The notes: a model not told the origin generated them from the letters alone. Counted from the stretch's first letter, positions 1 to 8,153 are shown. The stretch is DNA of 64,000 nucleotides from Mycolicibacterium fallax (GCF_010726955.1 NZ_AP022603.1:2914001-2978000), one strand, 5' to 3'. Translations and numbers: made by a program.

Positions 1-336
1 GCGCCGCCGCTGCGGGAGGTGCTCGCCGCGGCGGCCCCCGAAGCCCGGGAGGGCCTCACGATCGAGGCGGTGTGCCGGGAGATCGCCGCGACGGTCGGGA
101 TGACCGACCAGGCCGGGGTCGACCCGGACTGCTCCTACCGGGAGCTCGGATTCGACTCGCTGATGGCGGTCGAGTTCCGCAACCGGTTGAACAGTCTGAC
201 CGGCCTGCGGCTGCCGGCCGCGGTGGTGCTCGACCAGCCCACCCCGCGGCTGCTGGCGCAATCCATCGTCGCCGCACTGCAGGACGAGGCCGGCGAGGCG
301 GCGTCGGTGCCCGGCGAGCTCGCGGCGGCCCGGTGA
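1..336 (+). CDS. C-terminal fragment of a polyketide synthase (acyl carrier protein domain), 5' end outside window
   Basis: The reading frame is open from the first base and stops at 334-336, so this is the 3' end of a longer gene. The visible 111 residues hold a carrier-protein domain with the phosphopantetheine attachment motif ELGFDSLMAVEFRNRL (Ser in GFDS). A helix typical of PKS carrier domains follows (LPAAVVLDQPTP), then a short Ala-rich tail. The LGFDSL form fits a modular polyketide synthase better than a free fatty-acid ACP. The domains before it cannot be seen, and no thioesterase follows the carrier, so release would need another enzyme. The next gene starts 6 bp after the stop, which suggests an operon with the oxygenase, thiolase and methyltransferase downstream. 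It could equally be the end of a loading or FAAL-ACP protein. Confidence 0.85.
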   Translation, partial: APPLREVLAAAAPEAREGLTIEAVCREIAATVGMTDQAGVDPDCSYRELGFDSLMAVEFRNRLNSLTGLRLPAAVVLDQPTPRLLAQSIVAALQDEAGEAASVPGELAAAR

Positions 337-342
337 CATCGG

Positions 343-1521
343 ATGAGCTCACCAACCAAAGGGATTGAGATGCGCCGTGATTCGGCGCTCGAGGACGAGA
401 TCCGGGAGATCGACACCGGGGTGCCGATGACCCGGTTTGCCCGCGGCTGGCACTGCCTGGGTCGGGCGGCGGACTTCCGCACCGGCACCCCCACCGGGGT
501 TGAGGCATTCGGCACCCGACTGGCGATCTTCGAGGACGACGAGCAGCGGTTGCAGGCGATCGAGGCGCGCTGTCCGCATCGCGGCGGGGACCTGAGCCGG
601 GGTTCGGTCAAGGACGGCAATCTCGCGTGCCCGCTGCATGATTGGCGATGGGCGGGCGACGGGCACTGCGTGGATGTGCCCTACTCCCGGCAGCCGCCGC
701 CGGCCGCGGCCAGGGTCCGGTCTTGGCCGACGCTGGAGGAGAACAAGCTGCTGTTCGTCTGGAACGACCCGGAAGGCAATCCGCCGTCGCCGCAGGTCGC
801 GATCCCCAAGATCCCCGACCTCGATGAGTGGACCGACTGGTCGTGGGACGGCACGGTGGTCACCGGCACCCATCCCCGCGAGTTCGTCGACAACCTGGTG
901 GACTGCCCGCACTTCTTCTACCTGCACTTCGGGGTGCCGTCGCACTTCCGGGTGCTGCTGGAAGGGCACACTGCCGCACAGTATCTGCGGATGACCGGCC
1001 GCAAGGACATCGGCCCGGGCAGCGAGCATGACACCACCATGTCGGTGTATTCGGTGGCCACCTATCACGGGCCGGCGTACCTGGTGAATCATCAGGACTT
1101 CGACCTGGAGGGGATGAAGATCTACGGCATCGGCCTGTTCACCTACTACCCCGTCAATGCCGAGACCATGCACCTGAACTGGGCGATGTCGATCAAGCGG
1201 ATCGACGGGCTGCCGGACAATGTGACGCAGTTGATCGCCAAGAGCATGGCCGAGTCCACCTCGCTGGCGCTGCAGCAGGATGTTGAGATCTGGCGGTACA
1301 AGACCCGGATCGACAATCCGATGCTCAGCGAGGACGACGGTCCGATCTACCAACTGCGGCGCTGGTTCGATCAGTTCTATGTCGACGCCGACGCCGTCAC
1401 CCCGACGATGACCGACCGATTCGAGCACGAGGTGGAGATCGAGACCGCGCGCCAGTATTGGGAGCAGGAGGTCGCCGCCGGACTGCAGGCGGCCGCGGCG
1501 GCGGCCGATTCGCCGTCCTGA
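343..1521 (+). CDS. Rieske non-heme iron oxygenase, KshA-like
   Basis: 392 residues, the usual size for terminal oxygenase components of two-component Rieske systems. The [2Fe-2S] ligands are C77/H79 and C96/H99 (CPHRGG and CPLHDW). The mononuclear iron site is the segment NLVDCPHFFYLHFG at about 184-197 (D187, H190, H195). This segment and the following FxVLLEGHTAAQYL-like stretch resemble 3-ketosteroid 9-alpha-hydroxylase oxygenases. The substrate is unknown: beside a PKS it may hydroxylate a polyketide or lipid rather than a steroid. It needs a ferredoxin reductase, and none is encoded nearby. The ATG at 343 lies just after the PKS stop. An internal ATG at 370 follows a purine-rich AAAGGGATTGAG and is a good alternative start. 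Confidence 0.88.
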   Translation: MSSPTKGIEMRRDSALEDEIREIDTGVPMTRFARGWHCLGRAADFRTGTPTGVEAFGTRLAIFEDDEQRLQAIEARCPHRGGDLSRGSVKDGNLACPLHDWRWAGDGHCVDVPYSRQPPPAAARVRSWPTLEENKLLFVWNDPEGNPPSPQVAIPKIPDLDEWTDWSWDGTVVTGTHPREFVDNLVDCPHFFYLHFGVPSHFRVLLEGHTAAQYLRMTGRKDIGPGSEHDTTMSVYSVATYHGPAYLVNHQDFDLEGMKIYGIGLFTYYPVNAETMHLNWAMSIKRIDGLPDNVTQLIAKSMAESTSLALQQDVEIWRYKTRIDNPMLSEDDGPIYQLRRWFDQFYVDADAVTPTMTDRFEHEVEIETARQYWEQEVAAGLQAAAAAADSPS

Positions 1522-1567
1522 CCACGCAACACCGCGAGCCGTCCACACCGTTAGAGGGAGCAGAACC

Positions 1568-2725
1568 ATTCGGGAATCAATGATCGTCTCGGCCGTCCGG
1601 ACCCCGTTCTCCCGGGCCTTCGTCGGCGGCCTGGCGGGGGCCTCGGAATTCGTGCTGGCCGAGCACGTGGTCGCCGCGGCGATCGACCGCGCCGGCGTGG
1701 CGCCGGAGTCGATCGACGACATCCTGCTCGGCGAGGTGTACCAGGGCGGCGGATGCCTGGCCCGGCACACGGCGCTGGCGTTGGGGCTGCCGCCGGACAC
1801 CCCGGGCGTCGCGGTGGGCGGGTTCTGCGCTTCCGGCATGCTCGCCGTGCATCTCGGGGTCGCCGGCATCCGGTCGGGCATGAAGCGCGCGGTGGTCGCC
1901 GGCGGGGTGTCGTCGTTCTCGAACTCCACGGTGTCCTATGTGATGGGCAGTGACCCGCGCAGCGCGGCACCGAGCTGGGCGCCCAGCCATCCCGGCGCCA
2001 GCAGCATCCCGGACGGGGAGCTGACCCGAATCATCGGCGAGGCCATCGCCGCCAAGTTCGACATCAGCCGCGCCGAACTCGACGAGTGGGCGCTGCGGGC
2101 GCATGGGCGCGCCGCGGCGGCCGTCGACAACGGCGAGTTCGCCGACGAGATCGTCGCGGTGACGCTGCCCGACGGCCAGATCGTCGACACCGACGACACC
2201 CCGCTGCGCGGCCTGGATGCCGAGGCCGCGGCGGCCTCCGCGCCGGTGATGGGACCGGGCGGGTTGACCACGGTGATCAACCAGACCGGGCTGACCGACG
2301 GGGCCGCCGCGGTGGTGATGTGCGACGACCGGCTGGTCGCCGAGCAGCAGCTCACCCCGCTGGCCGTCGTCACCGGCTGGGCCAACGTCGGCGCGCCGGC
2401 CGACGACAGCATGGCGGCGGTGATCGTGTCGGTGCGCCGGGCGCTGGCGGTCGCGGGCAACCGCCTGGCGGACATCGACCTGTTCGAGGTGCACGATTCG
2501 TTCGCGGCGATCGGCATCGCCTTCGAACGCGGCCTGGAACTCGACCGCGACAAGATCAACGTGCTCGGCGGCGGGCTCGCGCTGGGGCACCCGTTCGCCA
2601 GCTCGGGTGCCCGAGTGGTCACCACCCTGGTGCACGCGCTGCGCCGGCGGAACCTGCGGACCGGCGTCGGGGTGATCGTCGGCGCCGGCGGCATGGCGAC
2701 CGCCATCGTGCTGGAGACGGTGTAG
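1568..2725 (+). CDS. Thiolase-family protein (acetyl-CoA acyltransferase-like), probable ATT start
   Basis: About 385 residues with thiolase landmarks (numbering from the internal ATG at 1580): nucleophile C83 in VGGFCASGM, H305 in FEVHDSFA, and H337 in GGGLALGHPFASSG. The C-terminal catalytic cysteine of biosynthetic and degradative thiolases is not visible; the segment reads VIVGAGGMATA. The HDSFA box resembles SCP2-type and actinobacterial thiolases rather than the NEAFA type. The first ATG (1580) lies 19 nt behind the only Shine-Dalgarno-like run (AGAGGGAG, 1553-1560). ATT at 1568 is 7 nt behind it and would give (M)RESMIVSAVRTPFSRA, matching the usual thiolase N-terminus. The gene sits between the Rieske oxygenase and a methyltransferase. 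It may act in condensation, in chain shortening, or as a ketosynthase-like partner; the reaction is not settled. Confidence 0.85.
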   Translation: MRESMIVSAVRTPFSRAFVGGLAGASEFVLAEHVVAAAIDRAGVAPESIDDILLGEVYQGGGCLARHTALALGLPPDTPGVAVGGFCASGMLAVHLGVAGIRSGMKRAVVAGGVSSFSNSTVSYVMGSDPRSAAPSWAPSHPGASSIPDGELTRIIGEAIAAKFDISRAELDEWALRAHGRAAAAVDNGEFADEIVAVTLPDGQIVDTDDTPLRGLDAEAAAASAPVMGPGGLTTVINQTGLTDGAAAVVMCDDRLVAEQQLTPLAVVTGWANVGAPADDSMAAVIVSVRRALAVAGNRLADIDLFEVHDSFAAIGIAFERGLELDRDKINVLGGGLALGHPFASSGARVVTTLVHALRRRNLRTGVGVIVGAGGMATAIVLETV

Positions 2726-2730
2726 CCCCG

Positions 2731-3654
2731 ATGACCGATGTGCGGGTGATGGCGGGCACGGACCGGCGCCGCGACCGCTGGCGGCGGTGGCTGGCCGAGA
2801 CGGCCGGGTTCGCCCGGGCGATGGCCGACCGGTCCGAGCAGCGCCGGCTGGAACGCATCTATCTGCTGTCGGACACCCACAACTGGCTCGGTGAGCAGAC
2901 CCGGTACCTGAACATGGGCTACTGGCGGAACCCGGCCGGGACGCTGGACGAGGCCAGCGCGGAGCTGGCCCGGCTGGTCGGGCAGCACGCGGAGCTGGGC
3001 CCGGGCCTGCGGGTGGTGTCGGTGGGTGCGGGATACGGCGAGGAAAACCTGCTCTGGCGCCAGGAATTCGGCGTCACCGACGGAGTCGGTGTGGAAATCT
3101 CGAGCCATCAGCGGCACGCCGCGACCGAGCGGGCGGCGGAGTTGGGCCTCGGCGAGGACGTCACCTTCACGGCGGGGACCGCGGCCGAACTGCCGTTGCC
3201 GGACGCCAGCTGTGACCGGGTGATCTCGCTGGAGTCCGCCCTGCACTTCCCGTCGCGCCGGGAGTTCTTTGCCGAGGCGGCCCGGGTGCTCGCCCCGGGC
3301 GGCCGGATCGTGCTGGCCGACATCATCCTCAAGGAGAGCGTCTACCGCAGGCTGCGCCGGCTCCCGCTGCGGCACCGGGTCTTCCCGGACGGGCTGTTCG
3401 CGCCGGGGACGCTGGCCGAGGCACTGCGGCAGGACGGGTTCGAGGACGTGACGGTCACCGTCATCACCGAGGGCGTCTTCGAGCCGTTCGCGCGCTACGT
3501 CGCGCGGCGCAGGCGCAGCACCGAGTATCGCCGGATCCATCCGGCGCTGCGACTGGTGTACTCACCGCCGGCCGCCCGCACCCTCGGCCGGTACTGCGAC
3601 TACGTCATCGCGGTGGCCGAGCGACGCGAGGACGCCGGGGATTCGGCGCGCTGA
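2731..3654 (+). CDS. SAM-dependent class I methyltransferase
   Basis: 307 residues from the ATG 5 bp after the thiolase stop, so almost certainly co-transcribed with it. Motif I is VVSVGAGYGEE (SAM binding), followed by an acidic residue in GVEISS. A motif II/III region LPLPDASCDRVISLES and a post-motif LAPGGRIVLADI come later. This layout is typical of the UbiE/sterol, tocopherol and sugar O-methyltransferase group. A basic N-terminal extension of about 35 residues precedes the core. The natural substrate cannot be read from sequence; a product of the upstream PKS/oxygenase cluster is the simplest guess. A second in-frame ATG at 2749 is an alternative start. Confidence 0.85.
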   Translation: MTDVRVMAGTDRRRDRWRRWLAETAGFARAMADRSEQRRLERIYLLSDTHNWLGEQTRYLNMGYWRNPAGTLDEASAELARLVGQHAELGPGLRVVSVGAGYGEENLLWRQEFGVTDGVGVEISSHQRHAATERAAELGLGEDVTFTAGTAAELPLPDASCDRVISLESALHFPSRREFFAEAARVLAPGGRIVLADIILKESVYRRLRRLPLRHRVFPDGLFAPGTLAEALRQDGFEDVTVTVITEGVFEPFARYVARRRRSTEYRRIHPALRLVYSPPAARTLGRYCDYVIAVAERREDAGDSAR

Positions 3655-3656
3655 CG

Positions 3657-4307
3657 TCAGTGGCTCGGCTGCTGGGGCAGGCGACCGTAGATGGCGCTGA
3701 ACCACAGGTGGGCCAGGGTGTCGACGACCTTCTCGTCGGCCACCGCCGGCGGCTCACCGGCCAGCGCGGCGTACATCGCGCGCTCGTTGAGCAGGTTCAG
3801 GGACACCGCGATGTCGCGGGCGGGCAGCGTGGTGGGGGCGTTGCCGCGCTCGCGTTCGGCCTCGATCAGCGCCGCGGTGTAGTCCACCCATCGCTCCATG
3901 AACCCCGACCAGGCCGCCTGGAAGTCCGGGTTGACCGGTTTGACGGCCGCGCCGGCCAGGGTGACCGCCCGGTGGTTGCCGAATGCGGTGAAGAAGGCGC
4001 TGATCCCGTTGCGGATGGTGATCAGGGGATCGCCGAGGTCCAGGGTGCCGACCAGGGTTTCGAAGATCTGGTCGGCGTCGGCCATCATCCGCTCGAACAG
4101 CGTCAGCAGCACGGCGTCCTTGGAGGCGAAGTAGAAGTAGAAGGTGGGGCGCGACAATCCGGCGCCTTTGGCCAGGTCATCGACGGAAATCTCGGTGAAC
4201 GACCGGTCGGTGAGGAGGCGTTCGGCGGTGTCGAGAATGCCCTGCTGGCGTTCGTCTCCGGACGGTCGGGTGGAGCGTCGCTCGCGCTTCTGGTCCAGGG
4301 TGGTCAC
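3657..4307 (-). CDS. ethR: TetR-family repressor EthR
   Basis: 216 residues, the same size class as Mtb EthR (Rv3855) and clearly alike in the DNA-binding domain: RPSGDxRxxxILxTAE, then ISVDDLAKGAGLSRPTFYFYF with the same helix-turn-helix. The ligand-binding C-terminal half keeps WVDYTAALIEAERERG and LNLLNERAMYAALAGE. The family represses the divergent monooxygenase gene ethA by cooperative binding of several dimers to the shared intergenic region. That region is 76 bp here and carries phased palindromes (see operator entry). Inactivation or ligand binding raises ethA expression and ethionamide activation in Mtb. The gene is convergent with the methyltransferase, leaving 2 bp between the stops, and this marks the edge of the conserved block. 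Confidence 0.95.
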   Translation of the reverse strand: MTTLDQKRERRSTRPSGDERQQGILDTAERLLTDRSFTEISVDDLAKGAGLSRPTFYFYFASKDAVLLTLFERMMADADQIFETLVGTLDLGDPLITIRNGISAFFTAFGNHRAVTLAGAAVKPVNPDFQAAWSGFMERWVDYTAALIEAERERGNAPTTLPARDIAVSLNLLNERAMYAALAGEPPAVADEKVVDTLAHLWFSAIYGRLPQQPSH

Positions 4308-4324
4308 ACCTCGACCTTATCCCC

Positions 4325-4371
4325 CTGTTGAAAAATTCAACAGACTGTTGACCGGATCAACACAGTGTTGA
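4325..4371. promoter_or_regulatory. EthR operator: two palindromes plus a half-site at 20-bp spacing
   Basis: The ethR-ethA intergenic region holds TGTTGA at 4326, 4346 and 4366 and its complement TCAACA at 4337 and 4357. This gives two complete TGTTGA-N5-TCAACA palindromes (4326-4342 and 4346-4362) and a third half-site, each repeated at exactly 20 bp, about two helical turns. This suits side-by-side binding of several EthR dimers on one DNA face, as described for the Mtb operator. The array ends 12 bp before the ethA start and lies 18 bp from the ethR start, so it can control both genes. Confidence 0.85.
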
Positions 4372-4383
4372 TATTTTGGGGTC

Positions 4384-5859
4384 ATGACCGAACACGTTGA
4401 TGTGCTGATCGTGGGCGCCGGCATCTCCGGCATCAGTGCCGCCTGGCATCTGCAGAAGGACTGCCCCAACAAGAGCTACCTGTTGCTGGAGCGTCGCGAG
4501 GACCTCGGCGGCACCTGGGATCTGTTCCGCTACCCAGGCATCCGCTCGGACTCCGACATGTACACCCTGGGCTTCAATTTCAAGCCGTGGACCTCCGCGC
4601 GCAGCATCGCCGACGGCGGTTCGATCAAGAACTACCTGCGCGACGCCGTCGTCGATGCCGGCATCGACACCCACATCCGGTACGGCCAGAAGGTGCTGAC
4701 CGCGGACTGGTCGGACGCCGAGAACAAGTGGACCGTCACCGTCGAGGCCGACGGCAAGACCTCGCAGATCACCGCGTCGTTCGCGATGGTGTGCACCGGG
4801 TACTACAACTACGACGCGGGCTACCGTCCCGAGTTCCCGGGTGAGAAGGAGTTCAAGGGCCAGTTCGTGCACCCGCAGCACTGGCCGGAGGACCTCGACT
4901 ATCAGGGCAAGAAGGTCGTCGTGATCGGCTCCGGCGCCACCGCCGTGACGCTGATCCCGGCGCTGGCCAACTCCGGTGCCGGCCACGTCACGATGCTGCA
5001 GCGCTCGCCGACGTTCGTCGGTGTGCTGCCCGGCATCGATCCGCTCACCGCGCGCACGCTGAAGTACCTGCCGACCTCCGTCGCGCACCACGTCAACCGG
5101 CTCTACAAGGTCGGCTTCTCCACCGCGCAGTACCAGCTGGCCCGACGGTTCCCCGGCTACATGCGCAAGACCCTGCTCACCATGGCCAAGCACCGGCTGC
5201 CGGAGGGCTACGACGTGGACCGGCACTTCAACCCGCGGTACAACCCGTGGGATCAGCGGGTCTGCCTGGATCCCGATGCCGCGCTGTTCAAGGCGATCAA
5301 GCACGGATCGGCCGACGTCGTCACCGACACCATCGAGACCTTCACCGAGAAGGGCATCAAGCTGGGCTCCGGTGCGGAGCTCGAGGCCGACATCGTGATC
5401 ACCGCGACCGGGCTGGACATGCAGTTGGGCGGCGGCGCGAAGCTCAGCCGCAACGGCCAGCCGGTGGACCTGTCGGAGTCGGTGATGTACAAGGGTGCGC
5501 TGCTGTCCGGCGTGCCGAACGCGTCGGTGACCGTCGGCTACCTCAACTCCTCGTGGACGCTGAAGGCCGATCTGGTGTCCGGCTTCGTCTGCCGGGTGCT
5601 GAACTACATGGACGAGCACGGCTACAACAAGGTCGAGGCCGAGGTGCCCGCCGACGTCCAGGCGCAGCCCTTCACCTCGGACTTCAACTCCGGCTACCTG
5701 CTGCGCGCGATGGACCAGCTGCCCCGCTCCGGGGACCGCGGTCCGTGGAAGTTCCGGCAGAACTACCTGCAGGATTACAAGATCCTGCGGCGTGACCCGG
5801 TGGACGAGAAGTCGCTGCACTTCAGCAAGCACCGCGCCGCGGAGCCGGTGACCGCCTGA
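4384..5859 (+). CDS. ethA: FAD-containing Baeyer-Villiger monooxygenase EthA
   Basis: 491 residues (Mtb EthA 489), collinear by eye throughout: MTEHVDVLIVGAGISG at the N-terminus (FAD-binding GxGxxG), GGTWDLFRYPGIRSDSDMYT, the Baeyer-Villiger fingerprint around FKGQFVHPQHWPEDL, a second Rossmann motif VVVIGSGATAVTL for NADPH, and NPWDQRVCL. The family converts ketones to esters with NADPH and O2. In Mtb it S-oxidises and so activates ethionamide and related thioamides. Its natural substrate there is probably a lipid ketone. It is divergent from ethR, which represses it. The strong hairpin at 5902-5943 follows the stop. Nothing looks truncated, so thioamide activation is plausible in this organism. 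Confidence 0.95.
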   Translation: MTEHVDVLIVGAGISGISAAWHLQKDCPNKSYLLLERREDLGGTWDLFRYPGIRSDSDMYTLGFNFKPWTSARSIADGGSIKNYLRDAVVDAGIDTHIRYGQKVLTADWSDAENKWTVTVEADGKTSQITASFAMVCTGYYNYDAGYRPEFPGEKEFKGQFVHPQHWPEDLDYQGKKVVVIGSGATAVTLIPALANSGAGHVTMLQRSPTFVGVLPGIDPLTARTLKYLPTSVAHHVNRLYKVGFSTAQYQLARRFPGYMRKTLLTMAKHRLPEGYDVDRHFNPRYNPWDQRVCLDPDAALFKAIKHGSADVVTDTIETFTEKGIKLGSGAELEADIVITATGLDMQLGGGAKLSRNGQPVDLSESVMYKGALLSGVPNASVTVGYLNSSWTLKADLVSGFVCRVLNYMDEHGYNKVEAEVPADVQAQPFTSDFNSGYLLRAMDQLPRSGDRGPWKFRQNYLQDYKILRRDPVDEKSLHFSKHRAAEPVTA

Positions 5860-5901
5860 CGGCCGGGCCTGACTCGACGAGCGGTGTTTTTCCGCGAGGA
5901 A

Positions 5902-5943
5902 GCGAAAACCGCACGGACCCAACCGGGTTCGTGCGGTTTTCGC
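5902..5943. terminator. Bidirectional hairpin terminator between ethA and rraA
   Basis: GCGAAAACCGCACG (5902-5915) is perfectly complementary to 5930-5943. Pairing continues inward through 5916-5920/5925-5929 (one G-U), giving a stem of about 19 bp with a 4-nt loop. It lies between two convergent genes, and runs of A on one side and T on the other inside the stem suit termination in both directions. Confidence 0.8.
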
Positions 5944-5960
5944 GTTGCAGGACTAGAGGA

Positions 5961-6434
5961 CTAGGCGATGACGATGCCGTCGTCGTCGCTGTGCACGACG
6001 TCACCGGGGCGGAACGTCACCCCGCCGAAGATCACCGGAACGTCGCGCTCGCCGGCGCCGGTCTTGCTGCTCTTGCGCGGGTTGGTGCCCAGCGCCTTGA
6101 TGCCGATCGCCAGGGTGGCCAGGGTCGCGGCGTCGCGGACCGCGCCGTTGACGATCAGGCCGGCCCAGCCGTTGCTGCGGCCGAGTTCGGCGATCAGGTC
6201 GCCGACCAGGGCGGTGTGCACCGAGGCGTCGCCGTCGATGACCAGTACGCGGCCCTCGCCGGGTTCGGACAGCACCGACTTGAGCAGCGCGTTGTCCTGG
6301 AAGCAGCGCACCGTGGACACCGGTCCGGCGAACATCGCGGTGCCGCCGTACTGCCGGAGCTGCAGGTCGCAGCTGCGGACGTCGGGGCCGATCTCGTCGA
6401 CGAGGTCTGCAGTCGGTTTCGGGGTGACAGTCAC
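5961..6434 (-). CDS. rraA: RraA-like regulator / HMG aldolase-fold protein (annotated menG in Mtb)
   Basis: 157 residues starting at GTG, same length as Mtb Rv3853. The motif [24 protein letters not shown] carries the GxxxE...NGxxRD core of the RraA/DlpA family, which is structurally related to HMG/CHA aldolases and was once misannotated as MenG methyltransferase. E. coli RraA binds and inhibits RNase E. Whether the mycobacterial protein does this, or is an aldolase or decarboxylase, is not settled by sequence. It is convergent with ethA, as in Mtb. The H-NS-like gene is next upstream on the same strand, 25 bp away, so the two may share a transcript. Confidence 0.92.
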   Translation of the reverse strand: MTVTPKPTADLVDEIGPDVRSCDLQLRQYGGTAMFAGPVSTVRCFQDNALLKSVLSEPGEGRVLVIDGDASVHTALVGDLIAELGRSNGWAGLIVNGAVRDAATLATLAIGIKALGTNPRKSSKTGAGERDVPVIFGGVTFRPGDVVHSDDDGIVIA

Positions 6435-6459
6435 CCCGATGATGTTACTGACCGGCGAG

Positions 6460-7002
6460 CTAGCCGGATTCGCGACCGCTGCGCAGCCGCCGGATCAGCA
6501 GCAGCACGGCCAGCACGGCCGCCGCGGCCGCCGCCAGCGGCAGCAGTGAGCGGCCGGGGGCTTCCAGTGGCAGCGGCTCGGGCGGGGCCGGGATGGCGGC
6601 CCGCTCGACGATGGAGCGGGCCGCCGCGGCGGCCTGCTTCGGGCCGTCGATGACGGGTGCCGGGGCGGCCGGCGCGGGGGCAGGCTCAGCAGCGGGCTTG
6701 GGCGCCGGTTTGGGGGCCGGCGTGACCGACCCGGGCGCGGCCGGTGCCTCAGCGGCGGGCGCGGGTGTCGGAGCGGATGCCTTGGGGGCGGGCGCGGCGG
6801 GCTTCTCCTGCGCTGCCGGAGCCTGGGGTGCCGGCGCTTGGGGTGCCGACGCTTGGGGTGCCGGAGCCTTCTTGGCGGGGGCCTTTTTCGCCGGGGCCTT
6901 TTTGGCGGGAGCCTTCTTTGCCGGGGCCTTCTTGGCGGCTGGCGGCGTGGCCGCCTTCTTTGCCGGCTCGGGCTTGGCGGGCTGGTCCTGCGCGTCGGCC
7001 AT
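6460..7002 (-). CDS. hns: H-NS-like, membrane-anchored AKKAP-repeat protein (Rv3852-like)
   Basis: 180 residues. The N-terminal part is a lysine/alanine/proline tail with tandem KKAPA units (about residues 24-48), like histone H1 tails and the DNA-binding tail of mycobacterial HupB. An Ala/Pro-rich linker follows, then one hydrophobic segment at about 153-171 ([18 protein letters not shown]) and a short basic end. This matches Mtb Rv3852, which binds DNA and is tethered to the membrane by its C-terminus, so it may link the nucleoid to the envelope. The tail repeats have probably changed by slippage. Although named hns, it has no sequence relation to enterobacterial H-NS. Confidence 0.88.
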   Translation of the reverse strand: MADAQDQPAKPEPAKKAATPPAAKKAPAKKAPAKKAPAKKAPAKKAPAPQASAPQAPAPQAPAAQEKPAAPAPKASAPTPAPAAEAPAAPGSVTPAPKPAPKPAAEPAPAPAAPAPVIDGPKQAAAAARSIVERAAIPAPPEPLPLEAPGRSLLPLAAAAAAVLAVLLLIRRLRSGRESG

Positions 7003-7074
7003 GGGTGCGGCTCCTTCTCAGCTCAGTGTCTGTAGGGCACGGATGGCCCCATCATGCCAAATGGCGAATGCCGA

Positions 7075-7731
7075 TCAGCACACCCCGAGGCGGGCCAGCA
7101 GGTCGGCCTCGATGCCGTCGAGCTGCTGGGAGATCGCGTCGTGCGCCGTGCGGCGGCGCGCCGGGGGCATGGTGTCGGCGGCGTTCACGGCCGTCGCCAG
7201 GTCGGTCAGCCGGGCGGTGGTGGCCGCCACGAACTGCTTGGTTTCGGGATCCTTGGGGCGTTGCTCGTGCACCGTCGCCAGCGACTTCTCCGCCCCGGCG
7301 ATCCGCGCGGAGAGCGCCGCGCCGGGCCCGGAGAACTGGCCGATCTGGGCCAGCGGGACGCCGAGCCGGTCCGCGCGCTGTTCGTCGAGATAGCCGCGAA
7401 CTGCGATGGCGGCGCGATAGCCGACCGGCACCAGCACCGGGGCCAACAGCCGGGTGACGGTCAGGGTGCGGCGGACCCGGGCCGGCGAAAACAGCCGGCC
7501 GTCGCGGGCGGCCTTGGCCTGCAGTTCGGCGGCTTTCAGTGTCGTCTTGTCGGCGTCCAACTGGGCGCGCAGCTGAGCCCGGGTGGCGCGGTTCTCGGCC
7601 CGCTCGGAGGACTTGATTCGGCGGTGCTCGTTCTTGGCCTCGTACTTGGCCTGCAGTTTCGCCTTCTTCTTGAGCGCCTTGGCCTCGGCGCGCCGGGTCG
7701 CCCTGCTTTTACGCTTCTTGAACAAGCCCAT
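7075..7731 (-). CDS. DUF6474-type conserved mycobacterial protein (Rv3850-like)
   Basis: 218 residues from the ATG at 7731; an in-frame TTG at 7737 would add two residues. The first 60 residues are very basic and rich in Lys/Arg/Ala (MGLFKKRKSRATRRAEAKAL), probably a charged coiled coil. A mixed helical region follows, with a short hydrophobic patch near LLAPVLVPVGYRAAIAV, then a helical C-terminus. The position (between H-NS-like and espR) and length match Mtb Rv3850. No enzymatic motif is visible and the function is unknown; the basic coiled coil would suit nucleic-acid or membrane-surface binding. It begins 20 bp after the espR stop on the same strand, so it is probably co-transcribed with espR. 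Confidence 0.8.
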   Translation of the reverse strand: MGLFKKRKSRATRRAEAKALKKKAKLQAKYEAKNEHRRIKSSERAENRATRAQLRAQLDADKTTLKAAELQAKAARDGRLFSPARVRRTLTVTRLLAPVLVPVGYRAAIAVRGYLDEQRADRLGVPLAQIGQFSGPGAALSARIAGAEKSLATVHEQRPKDPETKQFVAATTARLTDLATAVNAADTMPPARRRTAHDAISQQLDGIEADLLARLGVC

Positions 7732-7751
7732 CGGCAAACTCTAGCCCGCGG

Positions 7752-8153
7752 TCAGTTCGCGAGTTGCTCGCGGCGGCGCAGTTCCTCGGCCGCGCCCGCC
7801 AGCTCCTGCTGAGACTCCGGGGACAGCCCCACGGCCAGCGTCGCGATGCGCCGCGCCCCTTCGTCGGCGCGCACCGCGGAAAGCCAGGTCAGTTCGGCGT
7901 CGAGCTTGTCGTAGGCGTCATCGTCGGTGAAGTAGGCGGGTTTGATGCGGAAGTAGTTGGCCAGCGCGGTGATGGTTGCCGACGACGGGTTGGTCCGGTT
8001 GCCCGACCGGAGCTGCGACAGGTACGGCGCCGACATGGTGATGCCCTCGGACTTCAGCGCCGCGATCACCTCGGCGGAGGTGTGCGGACCTCGTCCGGGC
8101 GGGTAGACAGCCTCGAACAGGCGGTTGAGCCGGGCGGCGAACGTCGTGCTCAT
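7752..8153 (-). CDS. espR: Nucleoid-associated regulator EspR
   Basis: 133 residues, almost identical at the N-terminus to Mtb EspR (Rv3849): MSTTFAARLNRLFEAVYPPG, then HTSAEVIAALKSEGITMSAPYLSQLRSGNRTNP, an XRE-type helix-turn-helix. The C-terminal helices (about 85-133) mediate dimerisation and have drifted more than the DNA-binding half. In Mtb EspR activates the espACD locus needed for ESX-1 secretion and binds many sites genome-wide. No espACD genes are in this window. The start is the ATG at 8153; an upstream extension to 8189 is not supported by the family. Two inverted repeats lie upstream and may serve autoregulation. Confidence 0.95.
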   Translation of the reverse strand: MSTTFAARLNRLFEAVYPPGRGPHTSAEVIAALKSEGITMSAPYLSQLRSGNRTNPSSATITALANYFRIKPAYFTDDDAYDKLDAELTWLSAVRADEGARRIATLAVGLSPESQQELAGAAEELRRREQLAN

